From Elusimicrobiota bacterium (GTDB lineage Bacteria; Elusimicrobiota; Elusimicrobia; Elusimicrobiales; UBA9959), in contig JAPLKI010000005.1 in assembly GCA_026388155.1 (NCBI GenBank), forward strand, positions 28,866-92,865: 64,000 nt of DNA, written 5' to 3'. Under the pieces are notes generated by a model, which saw nothing but the letters and a program-made list of their open reading frames with translations, ran no database searches and was not told the DNA's origin. The translations under genes were made by a program, and so were the position numbers. Below, piece after piece: positions 1 to 7,292 of this stretch (within the stretch, counting starts at the first letter, position 1; each line of letters starts with the position of its first letter).

Positions 1-11
1 ATTGGATTGAG

Positions 12-97
12 TAATACAGAATACAGTAGACAGTAGTCAGTAGTCGGGAGGCGGTATTCTGAATTCTGTCTACTATATTCTGACTTCTGACTCCTGA
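12..97. repeat. Inverted word-repeat locus upstream of pckA
   Basis: The left part is built from near-repeats of the word cagtagtc (14-47). The right part (55-97) carries the complementary words gaattctgtctact and tgacttctgactcctga. Together they can fold into a long imperfect hairpin just upstream of pckA. The same words recur at 29216-29292. Nothing here looks coding. Confidence 0.7.
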
Positions 98-107
98 TGA
101 GGACTCT

Positions 108-1682
108 ATGGAAACCAAAACATCAACCGTATTGCCTGACGTAAAAACCTCAAAAACAATATTCCGCAGCCTTTCCGCACCGGAGCTTTACGAGCACGCT
201 GTCTCAAAGAAAGAGGGGCAGATAGCCGCGGGAGGCGCGCTTGCCGTTAAAACCGGCTTCCACACCGCACGGGCCGCTCAGGACAAATTTGTGGTAAAAG
301 AAGAAACCAGCCGGAAACATATCTGGTGGGGGGATTACAATGTCCCCTTTGAAGAAACTAAATTCGACGCCCTCGCGGGAAAAATTACGACCTATCTTTC
401 GGACAAGGATATATATGTCCGCGATTGTTTCGCGGGTTCCGACCCCAAAAACCGCCTGGGTGTGCGGATCATAACCGAGTACGCCTGGCACAGCCTTTTT
501 GCCAAAAATATGTTTATAGAGCCGTCCGCGGGCGAGGCGGTAAAACCGGAGTTTACTGTTATTGCCGCCCCTGGTTTCAAAGCCGACCCCGGAGTTGACG
601 GAACCCGTTCCGGCACGTTCATTCTGGTCAACTTCAGGCAAAAGCTCGTGATTATCGGCGGCACCGGCTATGCCGGCGAGATAAAGAAGTCCGTTTTTAC
701 CATAATGAATTACCTGCTTCCTCTAAAAGGCGTAATGCCCATGCATTGCTCGGCCAATCTGGGCCCCAAAGGCGACACGGCCATATTTTTCGGACTTTCA
801 GGCACCGGCAAAACCACGCTTTCCTCCGATCCGGAGCGGCGGCTGATAGGCGATGATGAACATGCCTGGTCGGATGACGGGATCTTCAACTTTGAGGGCG
901 GCTGTTATGCCAAGGTTATAAACCTTTCTCCGGTGGCCGAACCGCAGATCTACGCGACCACGGGGCGTTTCGGCACGGTGCTTGAAAATGTGGTTTACAA
1001 CCCTGTAACGCGCGAGCTTGACCTTAATGACGGCTCGCTTACCGAAAACACCCGCGCCGGGTATCCGCTTGAGTTCATAAACAACGCGATCAGGGGAGAG
1101 GTGTTCGGCCATCCAAAGAACATAGTGATGCTTACCTACGACGCTTTCGGCGTTCTGCCACCTATCGCGAAACTTTCCTATGAACAGGCGATGTATCACT
1201 TTATTTCAGGCTATACGGCGAAGGTGGCCAATACCGAGATAGGCGTTAAAGAGCCGAGGGCCACGTTCAGCGCCTGCTTCGGCGCGCCTTTCATGAGCCA
1301 CCATCCTTCCGTTTACGCCGAACTGCTTGAAAAGAAAATGCGCGCGAACAGCGCGCACTGCTGGCTTATAAACACGGGGCTTGCGGGCGGGCCGTACGGC
1401 GTGGGCAAACGCATAAGCATTCAAAACACAAGGGCGCTTTTAAACGCCGCTCTTGACGGTTCTCTCTCCGGCGCTAAATTCCGCAGGGACCCTGTTTTCG
1501 GCTTTGAGCTGCCGCTTGAGTGCCCCGGAGTGCCGTCGGATATACTCAACCCGGAAAATGTATGGCCCGACAAGGCCGCCTACAAGGCTAAATATCTGGA
1601 ATTGGCCGGCCTTTTTACCAAAAATTTCGCCAAATTCGGTGTTACCAATGGGGCTATTGTAAAGGCCGGGCCCCGGATTTAA
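108..1682 (+). CDS. pckA: Phosphoenolpyruvate carboxykinase (ATP)
   Basis: This 524-residue protein is a full-length ATP-dependent PEP carboxykinase (EC 4.1.1.49), which interconverts oxaloacetate plus ATP with PEP, CO2 and ADP in the cytosol. The P-loop GLSGTGKTTLSSD starts near residue 229. It is followed by the kinase-2/metal motif GDDEHAWSDDGIFNFEGG, both diagnostic of the ATP (not GTP) family. The start ATG has a Shine-Dalgarno-like tgagga about 6 nt upstream. It appears monocistronic: a promoter for the next gene follows its stop. The family normally works in gluconeogenesis, but in anaerobes it may run anaplerotically; direction cannot be read from sequence. Confidence 0.97.
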   Translation: METKTSTVLPDVKTSKTIFRSLSAPELYEHAVSKKEGQIAAGGALAVKTGFHTARAAQDKFVVKEETSRKHIWWGDYNVPFEETKFDALAGKITTYLSDKDIYVRDCFAGSDPKNRLGVRIITEYAWHSLFAKNMFIEPSAGEAVKPEFTVIAAPGFKADPGVDGTRSGTFILVNFRQKLVIIGGTGYAGEIKKSVFTIMNYLLPLKGVMPMHCSANLGPKGDTAIFFGLSGTGKTTLSSDPERRLIGDDEHAWSDDGIFNFEGGCYAKVINLSPVAEPQIYATTGRFGTVLENVVYNPVTRELDLNDGSLTENTRAGYPLEFINNAIRGEVFGHPKNIVMLTYDAFGVLPPIAKLSYEQAMYHFISGYTAKVANTEIGVKEPRATFSACFGAPFMSHHPSVYAELLEKKMRANSAHCWLINTGLAGGPYGVGKRISIQNTRALLNAALDGSLSGAKFRRDPVFGFELPLECPGVPSDILNPENVWPDKAAYKAKYLELAGLFTKNFAKFGVTNGAIVKAGPRI

Positions 1683-1704
1683 AAGAGCCGGTTTATTTTT
1701 TCTA

Positions 1705-1734
1705 TTGACAAAACAGTGGAAAAATAGATTAATA
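1705..1734 (+). promoter_or_regulatory. Sigma-70-like promoter for the SWIB gene
   Basis: A perfect -35 TTGACA (1705-1710) is followed 18 nt later by an AT-rich -10-like TTAATAT at 1729-1735. The SWIB start codon lies about 40 nt further on, with a good aaggagg ribosome-binding site. Called by eye. Confidence 0.5.
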
Positions 1735-1773
1735 TGCATTGGAAAGCAGTAATCTCAAGGAGGAAGTACACAA

Positions 1774-2034
1774 ATGGCAACAGCTAAGACGAACTCTAAG
1801 TTCATGGCCCCCATGACACCCGACACGATTCTCTCGGACATCATCGGCAACAAGCCGGTACCCCGCACCGAAATCGTGAAGAAACTCTGGGTCTACATAA
1901 AGAAGTACAACCTGCAGGACAAGAAGAACAAAAGGAACATCAACGCTGACGAGAAGCTTCTAAAGTTTTTCGGCGGTAAAAAACAGGTGACCATGTTCGA
2001 ACTGGCGAAGTTCATCGGCAAACACGCGAAATAA
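1774..2034 (+). CDS. Stand-alone SWIB/MDM2-domain protein
   Basis: This 86-residue basic protein is essentially one SWIB domain: the N-terminus AKTNSKFMAPMTPD, then the core with IVKKLWVYIKKYNLQDKKNK, then ADEKLLKFFGGKKQVTMFELAKFIGKH. SWIB domains are eukaryotic chromatin-remodelling modules. In bacteria they are restricted to a few groups, notably chlamydiae and relatives of Elusimicrobiota, where a chromatin or topology role is suspected but not proven. It has its own promoter, a strong ribosome-binding site (aaggaggaagtac) and a perfect terminator, so it is probably an abundant single-gene transcript. DNA binding is inferred from charge and family. Confidence 0.93.
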   Translation: MATAKTNSKFMAPMTPDTILSDIIGNKPVPRTEIVKKLWVYIKKYNLQDKKNKRNINADEKLLKFFGGKKQVTMFELAKFIGKHAK

Positions 2035-2050
2035 GCCGGTCCATAAATTA

Positions 2051-2086
2051 AACGCCGTCCGCTGTAAAAGCGGACGGCGTTTTGTT
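2051..2086 (+). terminator. Rho-independent terminator after the SWIB gene
   Basis: A perfect 12-bp stem AACGCCGTCCGC / GCGGACGGCGTT with a 7-nt loop is followed by TTGTTT. The reverse strand has an A-rich loop but no U-run, so it mainly ends the SWIB transcript. Confidence 0.9.
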
Positions 2087-2198
2087 TGGGCACGCCCGGC
2101 AGGCCCCAATAGTTGTTGTGGAACGGGGAATTGTCCGGGTGTCTGTAACATCCGGCGGAAGCCAAAAAACCTTGATCTGGAATCCGCGATTTTAAATC

Positions 2199-3923
2199 TT
2201 AGTCCCTGCGGCGGTCAATCACATAGTGGCTTTTTTCGGCGGCTTTGGCCGCTTTTTTTAATTCCGCGCCTATGTTGCTGACCTGCGCGAAGGAGTGGAT
2301 CGGCCGCAGACGGTTGTGGATTATGCCTATTGAGATAGAGAGGAAGGAAAATTTTTTAATATTACCCTGACGGTCGGTGGAAACTATGGTCCCGCGTTCC
2401 CTGTCTTCTTTTGAGTAGAAGGACGGCGCTATTTCGTCAAAAGCCGCTGTAATGCGCCTGGCCAGGTCCTCCGCTTTTTCAAAACTGGTTACAATTATAA
2501 AATCGTCGCCGCCTATGTGGCCTATAAATTCTTCGGAATTATCATTCCTGATGGTAAGTTTCACCAAGAGGTTCGCGGTGGCCTTGATAACGCGGTCTCC
2601 GGCCTCAAAACCGTAAGTGTCGTTATAGGCCTTGAAATTATTCAGGTCCAGATAAAGCACGGCAAAGGGAAGGTTTTTCTGTATTTCGCGCTCCACCCGC
2701 GCCTGTATCGAGGGGTTTCCGGGCAGTTTGGACAGCGGGTTGGTGTCCAGCACCAGTTTGTTGCGTTTGAGTATCATGCGGATGCGGGCTATCAGCTCGT
2801 CGGTATCCACGGGTTTTATAAGGTAATCGTCTATGCCCATGCTGAGGCCTTTCAGCTTTGCGCTTTTCTCGCCGAAGGCGGTGCAGATCATTATGGGGAT
2901 ATGGGCGAACAGCGGGTTGTCCTTCAGGCTTTGGGCCACGCTAAGGCCGTTTTTAATAGGCATGTTATAGTCCAGCACCACTATATCCGGGCTGGTTTCG
3001 AAAATTACCTGAAGCGCTTCCTGGCCGTCCGAGGCAGTGAACACCTCAAAGCCAGCGCTTTCCACCGCTTCCTTTATCAGCATTAAGAGTTCCGTCTGGT
3101 CGTCGGCTATCAGCACGCGCGGCTTCGCGGCGATACGCGGCTCGCTTTGTCCGGCCGGCGCGGAACGGTCGTTCTGCGTCTGTTCTTTTATCAGCTTTAA
3201 AAGCAATTCTTTCGGCATTTCCCTGGTCACTATTTCGGGGAGCCCCGTAATTACGCCGCACTCCTGAAAATTTTCAAGGCGCAGGCCGCTTAAAACTATA
3301 ATCGGTATTTTCGCCGTTTCCGTTTCTTCCTGCATTTCCTCCATTATTTTGAAGCCGTCCATGCCGGGCATCATCAGGTCAAGCAGCAGAACCCGCGGCC
3401 GGGTTTCTTTAAGCATCTGCATCACTTTCAGCGGGTCGTTCGCGATCACCGGCTTGCAGTTATTAGCCTCAAGGAACATTTTTACCAGGTCGGAAAATTC
3501 TTCGTCGTCATCGGCTATCATGATCGCGGGGTGTTCCCGTGTGTCCACTCCGCTGAGCGCTTTGGCCAGGGTCGCCTTAAGTTCTTCAAAGTCGATCGGT
3601 TTTGTGAGGTAGCCTGTCACCCTGGGGGCGGGGCCGGTCACTATTTCGGTTTTCGGGGTTTTGGAAAAAATTATTATTTTCTGTTTTTCCGTGAACGGGT
3701 TTTTTCTTATGTCGCCTATGAAACCGAGCGGATTGAAGGCCTGGATCAGAATGTTTAAAATTACCAGGTCGGGTTTCCAGTCCTGGATGGTCGTCATGGA
3801 CTGCTGGTAATCCGCGGTGTGCCGGACGCTGTAATCATTCTCCTCAAGAAAAGTTTTAAGTTCTCCGGCCGGGACGGCCTCCGTATCCACGATAAGTATT
3901 TTTTTCCTGAATTCCTGGTCCAT
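2199..3923 (-). CDS. Triple-receiver GGDEF response regulator
   Basis: The 574-residue protein has three CheY-like receiver domains (about 7-120, 130-245 and 265-385) and a C-terminal diguanylate-cyclase-type domain (about 415-565). Receiver 1 looks inactive: the phosphoacceptor position reads DLVILNIL, with Asn for Asp. Receiver 2 keeps LLLDLMMPGMDG but lacks a clear downstream KP. Receiver 3 is canonical (ADD, VVLDYNMP, IKPVD). The catalytic loop is GGDDF rather than GGDEF, and no RxxD inhibitory site precedes it, so product inhibition is probably absent. There is no membrane segment. It may feed c-di-GMP signalling to the type IV pili encoded further on. No partner kinase is adjacent. Confidence 0.9.
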   Translation of the reverse strand: MDQEFRKKILIVDTEAVPAGELKTFLEENDYSVRHTADYQQSMTTIQDWKPDLVILNILIQAFNPLGFIGDIRKNPFTEKQKIIIFSKTPKTEIVTGPAPRVTGYLTKPIDFEELKATLAKALSGVDTREHPAIMIADDDEEFSDLVKMFLEANNCKPVIANDPLKVMQMLKETRPRVLLLDLMMPGMDGFKIMEEMQEETETAKIPIIVLSGLRLENFQECGVITGLPEIVTREMPKELLLKLIKEQTQNDRSAPAGQSEPRIAAKPRVLIADDQTELLMLIKEAVESAGFEVFTASDGQEALQVIFETSPDIVVLDYNMPIKNGLSVAQSLKDNPLFAHIPIMICTAFGEKSAKLKGLSMGIDDYLIKPVDTDELIARIRMILKRNKLVLDTNPLSKLPGNPSIQARVEREIQKNLPFAVLYLDLNNFKAYNDTYGFEAGDRVIKATANLLVKLTIRNDNSEEFIGHIGGDDFIIVTSFEKAEDLARRITAAFDEIAPSFYSKEDRERGTIVSTDRQGNIKKFSFLSISIGIIHNRLRPIHSFAQVSNIGAELKKAAKAAEKSHYVIDRRRD

Positions 3924-4358
3924 GAAATTGATTCTAACATTTTAGCGGAGTTTTGTAACTGCTCAGGTTCGCGGCATCAGGGTTCGCTGTTTTTGGTTCA
4001 GGGTTCAGCGGTTCACGGTTCCGGGTTATCTTTTATGTCTTAGCCTGAATCCTGCAGTCCAACCGGGTTTCCATTGAGAAATCAGGTGAACAGAAGTATT
4101 GCAGGATTCCCCGCAGTAGCGGGTCGGAAACCAAGCGCAATGCGCGCCAGGTTTCCGAAGGTGTATGCCGCGCGAAGCGCACCTGAGCTCCGCGAAGGGA
4201 AAGTTTCAACTGAAACTTTCAGGTTAGCCGTCTGAGGCCGCAGGAAAGAGTTCACCGATACTGCGCCAAAAATGTCCTGGAATTCAACCGCTGAACCTGA
4301 TAATCTCAGTCTTGTGTCTTTTCAGCGGGCACATTTTGAAAATGATAGAATTTTATAA
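3924..4358 (+). other. 435-nt gene-free region: word repeat enclosing a structured element
   Basis: The left half (3966-4022) is made of ggttcag-type words, and GGTTCAGCGGTT recurs inverted at about 4286-4297, so the outer arms can pair. Between them lies the structured element S1 (4044-4220). The ATP synthase operon begins at the right edge. I could not find a convincing -10/-35 pair or a Shine-Dalgarno sequence for its first gene. Confidence 0.6.
4044..4220 (+). ncRNA. Structured element S1 (first copy of a covarying pair)
   Basis: About 177 nt with several helices. Outer pairing is GAATCCTGCA (4047) with TGCAGGATTC (4100). A small bulged helix ACC-G-GGTTTC / GAAATC-A-GGT sits inside it. 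Then come CCCGC-AGTA-GCGGG (4110-4123), TCGGAAACC / GGTTTCCGA (4124-4158) around GCGC-AAT-GCGC, a GCGC-GAA-GCGC helix, and GAAAGTTTC-AACT-GAAACTTTC (4199-4220). A homologue at 14726-14902 has the same order of helices with compensatory substitutions. It may be a cis-acting leader of the atp operon, a small RNA, or a mobile palindromic element. Strand is assigned from the downstream gene. Confidence 0.6.
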
Positions 4359-4565
4359 ATGAAAAACGCGGAGGATAATTACTGGAAATACGCGCAGATA
4401 GGCCTGGAATTGGCCGTAAGCGTGCTGCTTGGTTTTTGGGCCGGCTATCGGCTGGACAAGAAAATAGGGACTTCTCCCTGGCTCATGCTCGGCGGCTCGG
4501 CCGGCGGTATGGCGGCGGGGTTTTATCTGGTCATCAGGGAACTTTTCAAAAAAGAAGGGGAGTAA
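4359..4565 (+). CDS. atpZ: AtpZ/AtpI-family small membrane protein
   Basis: This 68-residue protein has two predicted transmembrane helices (GLELAVSVLLGFWAGYRL and a Gly/Ala-rich second helix), separated by the family-typical DKKIGTSPWLML turn. The AtpZ/AtpI family sits at the head of bacterial ATP synthase operons and is thought to help c-ring assembly or Mg2+ supply. It overlaps the next gene (TAATG). No clear ribosome-binding site precedes the ATG, which lies in an AT-rich stretch shortly after element S1. Confidence 0.85.
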   Translation: MKNAEDNYWKYAQIGLELAVSVLLGFWAGYRLDKKIGTSPWLMLGGSAGGMAAGFYLVIRELFKKEGE

Positions 4566-4852
4566 TGGATTCAGTCTGGATGGCTGTCTTTGCGGGGCTT
4601 GCCGCCGGGGCCTTCAACGGGGCGCTGGCCCGCTGGACGCTTAAAAAAACGCTTAACTCGCCGGCCCCTGTTTTTTATTCCGTATTTGTGGGCGGGCTGC
4701 TGTACCGTCTTGTCTTTCTGGCCGGGGCGGTTTGGTTATTGCGCCGCGAAAAATATATAATTATAGTTCCGTTCGCGATTTCTCTTATACTTGTTCAGCT
4801 GATTTTTGAAGTCATTCCGCTTAAAAAACATGGGATTAAAAGAGATACTTGA
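4565..4852 (+). CDS. atpI: ATP synthase subunit I-like membrane protein
   Basis: The start at 4565 overlaps the atpZ stop and is preceded by the ribosome-binding sequence aaggggag. The 95-residue product has about three to four hydrophobic helices beginning MDSVWMAVFAGLAAG. Position (between atpZ and atpB), size and topology fit the poorly conserved AtpI-like proteins; sequence alone is not decisive. Its 3' end overlaps atpB by 23 nt, suggesting translational coupling. Confidence 0.65.
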   Translation: MDSVWMAVFAGLAAGAFNGALARWTLKKTLNSPAPVFYSVFVGGLLYRLVFLAGAVWLLRREKYIIIVPFAISLILVQLIFEVIPLKKHGIKRDT

Positions 4853-5591
4853 ACATCACGTTGTTGACCATGTGTGGGCCTGGGCCTCGCTTGGGCCGCT
4901 GAAGTTTCCGGTCTCAAAACACCTGCTTATGATGGGCATCGCGGCTTTCATACTGCTTGTGGTCTTCCCTCTCATAATACGCAGCCGCTCCCTGGCGCTT
5001 GCTCCGTTCCGGGCAATGATCGAGATAGTGGTGCTTTTCCTGCGTGATGAGGTGGTCTTGCCTAATCTTGGCCGCAAAGGCGCGGCCTATGTGGGTTATT
5101 TTTGCACCCTGTTTTTCTTCATCCTTACAATGAACCTGCTGGGTATCGTCCCGTTCGGGGCCACCGCCACCGGCAACCTGGCCGTCACGGCGGGGCTGGC
5201 GCTTACCACTTTCGCGCTCGTTAACTTCGCCGGAATAAAGGAACAGGGGCTTTTTTCTTACCTCGCGCACATCGTCCCGAAGGGCGTGCCGCTCTGGCTT
5301 TACCCGCTGCTTTTCCCCATCGAGATAATAGGCCTGGTCACAAAAACTTTCGCCCTGTGCATCCGTCTTTTCGCCAACATGATAGCCGGCCACATAGTAA
5401 TACTGGCTTTCATAAGTTTTATTTTCATCTTCGGGTCGTTCGGCCTGGCTATCGGGTTCGGCGTGGCGCCGATATCGGTGGCCCTGGTGCTTTTTATCCT
5501 GTTGCTGGAATTATTCGTGGCGTTCTTGCAGGCTTATGTGTTCACTTTCCTGACCGCTATTTTCACGGGCGCGGCAATGCACCCGCACTAA
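4830..5591 (+). CDS. atpB: ATP synthase Fo subunit a
   Basis: The 253-residue polytopic protein is subunit a of the Fo motor, which forms the proton half-channels against the c-ring. The penultimate helix region carries the family motif FALCIRLFANMIAGHIVI, whose Arg is the essential stator charge. The final helix ELFVAFLQAYVFTFLTAIF is typical too. I prefer the ATG at 4830 (MGLKEILEHH) over an upstream in-frame ATG at 4806, because subunit a normally starts close to this point. Confidence 0.96.
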   Translation: MGLKEILEHHVVDHVWAWASLGPLKFPVSKHLLMMGIAAFILLVVFPLIIRSRSLALAPFRAMIEIVVLFLRDEVVLPNLGRKGAAYVGYFCTLFFFILTMNLLGIVPFGATATGNLAVTAGLALTTFALVNFAGIKEQGLFSYLAHIVPKGVPLWLYPLLFPIEIIGLVTKTFALCIRLFANMIAGHIVILAFISFIFIFGSFGLAIGFGVAPISVALVLFILLLELFVAFLQAYVFTFLTAIFTGAAMHPH

Positions 5592-5594
5592 CAG

Positions 5595-5635
5595 CAGGGG
5601 ATAGGGGCTGGCGTATAGGGGATGGGGAAGGTGAG
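5595..5635 (+). repeat. Word repeat in the atpB-atpE gap
   Basis: G-rich near-repeats of ataggggatgg/ataggggctgg lie directly after the atpB stop. No inverted partner is obvious here. It resembles, in style, the word repeats filling the other atp-operon gaps. Confidence 0.45.
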
Positions 5636-5681
5636 CAGGAAATTTTTGGTTTGATATTAAAATTATGGAGGTAGCTGAAAT

Positions 5682-5975
5682 ATGAACGACTTGACATTCC
5701 TTGGACTTGGCTATATAGGAGCCGGGCTTGGCGCCGGCCTCACCCTTGTGGGCGCCGGTCTCGGCATAGGCAAGCTGGCCTCAAGCGCCCTTGAAGGCAC
5801 GGCCCGCCAGCCGGAAGCGGGCCCTGCGCTGCGCACCACCATGATCATAGCGGCGGCGCTGGTGGAAGGCCTCGCGTTTTTCGCGCTGGTCATCTGCCTG
5901 CTCGCGGTTATGAATTTCGGCATGCCCCAGGCTCCGGCGGCGTCCGAAGCCGCGCAGACCGAAGCGCACAAATAA
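5682..5975 (+). CDS. atpE: ATP synthase Fo subunit c
   Basis: The 97-residue two-helix hairpin forms the rotor ring. The polar loop ARQPEA and the ion-binding glutamate in AALVEGLAFFALVICLL are clear. The position equivalent to the Na+-ligand Gln of sodium-type rings is Ile, and the Glu is followed by Gly rather than Ser/Thr, so the ring is most likely proton-specific. A Pro/Ala/Glu-rich C-terminal tail (MPQAPAASEAAQTEAHK) is longer than usual. The ribosome-binding site is tggaggt. Confidence 0.96.
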   Translation: MNDLTFLGLGYIGAGLGAGLTLVGAGLGIGKLASSALEGTARQPEAGPALRTTMIIAAALVEGLAFFALVICLLAVMNFGMPQAPAASEAAQTEAHK

Positions 5976-5978
5976 GCA

Positions 5979-6096
5979 GTTGAGAGTTAATAGTGGATAG
6001 TGTAGAGACATAGAAGATTCGATATTTAAGATCACAGATTCACGTTTTGGGTTTTTGGCTTTCTCTCTACACTATCTACTCTATACTCTACACTGG
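5979..6096. repeat. Inverted word-repeat locus in the atpE-atpF gap
   Basis: gatagtgtagagacatag (from about 5997) faces ctacactatctactctat (from about 6065), enclosing an AT-rich loop. Transcribed, it gives a long imperfect hairpin inside the operon. Confidence 0.7.
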
Positions 6097-6104
6097 AGTT
6101 ATTT

Positions 6105-6626
6105 ATGGAAGCCTTAATTAAACCGGAATTCGGCCTGACCTTCTGGACAATAACCTGCTTTGTCCTGCTGGTCCTCGTGCTTTCAAAGACCGCCTGGAAG
6201 CCGCTTTTAAAAGCGGTGGAGGACAGGGAAAGCGCGCTGAAGCGCGACCTCGAGGCGGCTGAGAGCGCCAGGGCCGAAGCTGAAAAAATAAAAAAAGAAC
6301 TGGAAATTAAATTCGCCGAGATTAAAACCGAGATTTCCCGCCATCTCGATTCGGCAATAGCCGAAGGCGAAAAAGAAAAAGAAAGGATAATTGAAGAGGC
6401 GCACAGAAGCGCGGCTTTAATAGTGGCGGCGGCGAGAAAAGAAACGGATTCGCAGAAAAACGCGGTAGTGCGCGAGCTTAGGGAAAAGGTCGTAGGGCTT
6501 GCTCTGGCGGTTTCTGAAAAACTGATCGAAAAACATCTTGACCCGAAAACCAATTCCCAGCTCATAGCCAAGTCAATCGACGAACTTGAAAAAGCGAATA
6601 AATCTTTTAATCTTTCGGAGAATTGA
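6105..6626 (+). CDS. atpF: ATP synthase Fo subunit b
   Basis: The 173-residue protein has one N-terminal membrane helix (FGLTFWTITCFVLLVLVLS) followed by a long charged Ala/Glu/Lys coiled coil. This is the usual architecture of the peripheral stalk that holds F1 against rotation. The C-terminal part (GLALAVSEKLIEKHLD) contacts delta. It overlaps the spacer before atpH and is separated from atpE by a word-repeat locus. Confidence 0.95.
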   Translation: MEALIKPEFGLTFWTITCFVLLVLVLSKTAWKPLLKAVEDRESALKRDLEAAESARAEAEKIKKELEIKFAEIKTEISRHLDSAIAEGEKEKERIIEEAHRSAALIVAAARKETDSQKNAVVRELREKVVGLALAVSEKLIEKHLDPKTNSQLIAKSIDELEKANKSFNLSEN

Positions 6627-6628
6627 AA

Positions 6629-7186
6629 ATGAAATCGGCCGACAAGACGCTTGCCAATCGCTATGCCAGGGCTTACATGGGCCTTGACGGCCGGGGTTTT
6701 GATCACGCTCTTGAGAGCGCCGCTAAAGCCAAGATTACGGCGCTGAAGAAGGTCTTTTTCGCCGTTGGCCCTTACATGAAAATGCTGGCTCACCCGGTCA
6801 TTAACGGAGCCGTAAAAGAAGAAATAATAGAAAAAATCATGGGGTCCTCTGCGGCTTACGGTTCCGCGCGCGGTTTTCTGGAATTCCTCGTAAAGGAAAA
6901 CAGGTTTTTCCTCTTTGAAGCGACAGTGCAGGAAGCTTCGAGGCTTTTTGACGCCTGGTGCGATGTAATGAAAGCTGAAGTCTATTCCCGCTACGCCCTG
7001 ACCGAAGCGGAGATCAAGCGGCTTGAAAGATTTCTGGTTAAATCCTCCGGCAAAAAAGTTCACCTGGTGCAGGCGGCGCCCGGATGTGTGCTTGGCGGTT
7101 TTGAAATAAGAATGGGCGATCGGTTGATAGGCGACTCGCTGAAAGGGCGCCTTGCGCGCCTTAAAAAAGAATTATTCGCGGTTTAG
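6629..7186 (+). CDS. atpH: ATP synthase F1 subunit delta
   Basis: The start is the ATG at 6629, with ggag about 8 nt upstream; a TTG at 6623 is in frame but badly placed. The product is 185 residues with the N-terminal helical bundle (TLANRYARAYMGL) and the C-terminal signature VLGGFEIRMGDRLIGDSLKGRL typical of delta/OSCP. It links the b stalk to the top of the alpha3beta3 head. Confidence 0.94.
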   Translation: MKSADKTLANRYARAYMGLDGRGFDHALESAAKAKITALKKVFFAVGPYMKMLAHPVINGAVKEEIIEKIMGSSAAYGSARGFLEFLVKENRFFLFEATVQEASRLFDAWCDVMKAEVYSRYALTEAEIKRLERFLVKSSGKKVHLVQAAPGCVLGGFEIRMGDRLIGDSLKGRLARLKKELFAV

Positions 7187-7272
7187 ACCGGCGCTGAAGC
7201 TCTGAAGAGCTGAAGCGCTGAAGGTTGTTCCCTCTTTTACTTCAGAGCTTCAGAGCTTCAGCTCTTCAGCTC
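7187..7272. repeat. Inverted word-repeat locus in the atpH-atpA gap
   Basis: The left arm has near-repeats of gctgaagctctgaagagctg. The right arm has cttcagagcttcagagcttc and cagctcttcagctcc. The two are complementary across a short T/C-rich loop. The word family gctgaag/cttcagc recurs at 26234-26330 and 61312-61346. Confidence 0.75.
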
Positions 7273-7292
7273 CATTAAAGGCGGTATTTGAA

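Noticed and set aside
4336..4358. Promoter TTGAAA / TATAAAT for the atp operon
   Set aside because: Spacing is only about 12 nt and the -10 would overlap the start codon.
5682..5975. Sodium-type c-ring
   Set aside because: The Gln and Ser/Thr ligands of sodium rings are replaced by Ile and Gly, so a proton ring is more likely.
6032..7063. Minus-strand open frame (343 codons) across atpF/atpH
   Set aside because: Antisense of two well-supported ATP synthase genes; low-complexity Ser/Phe composition.
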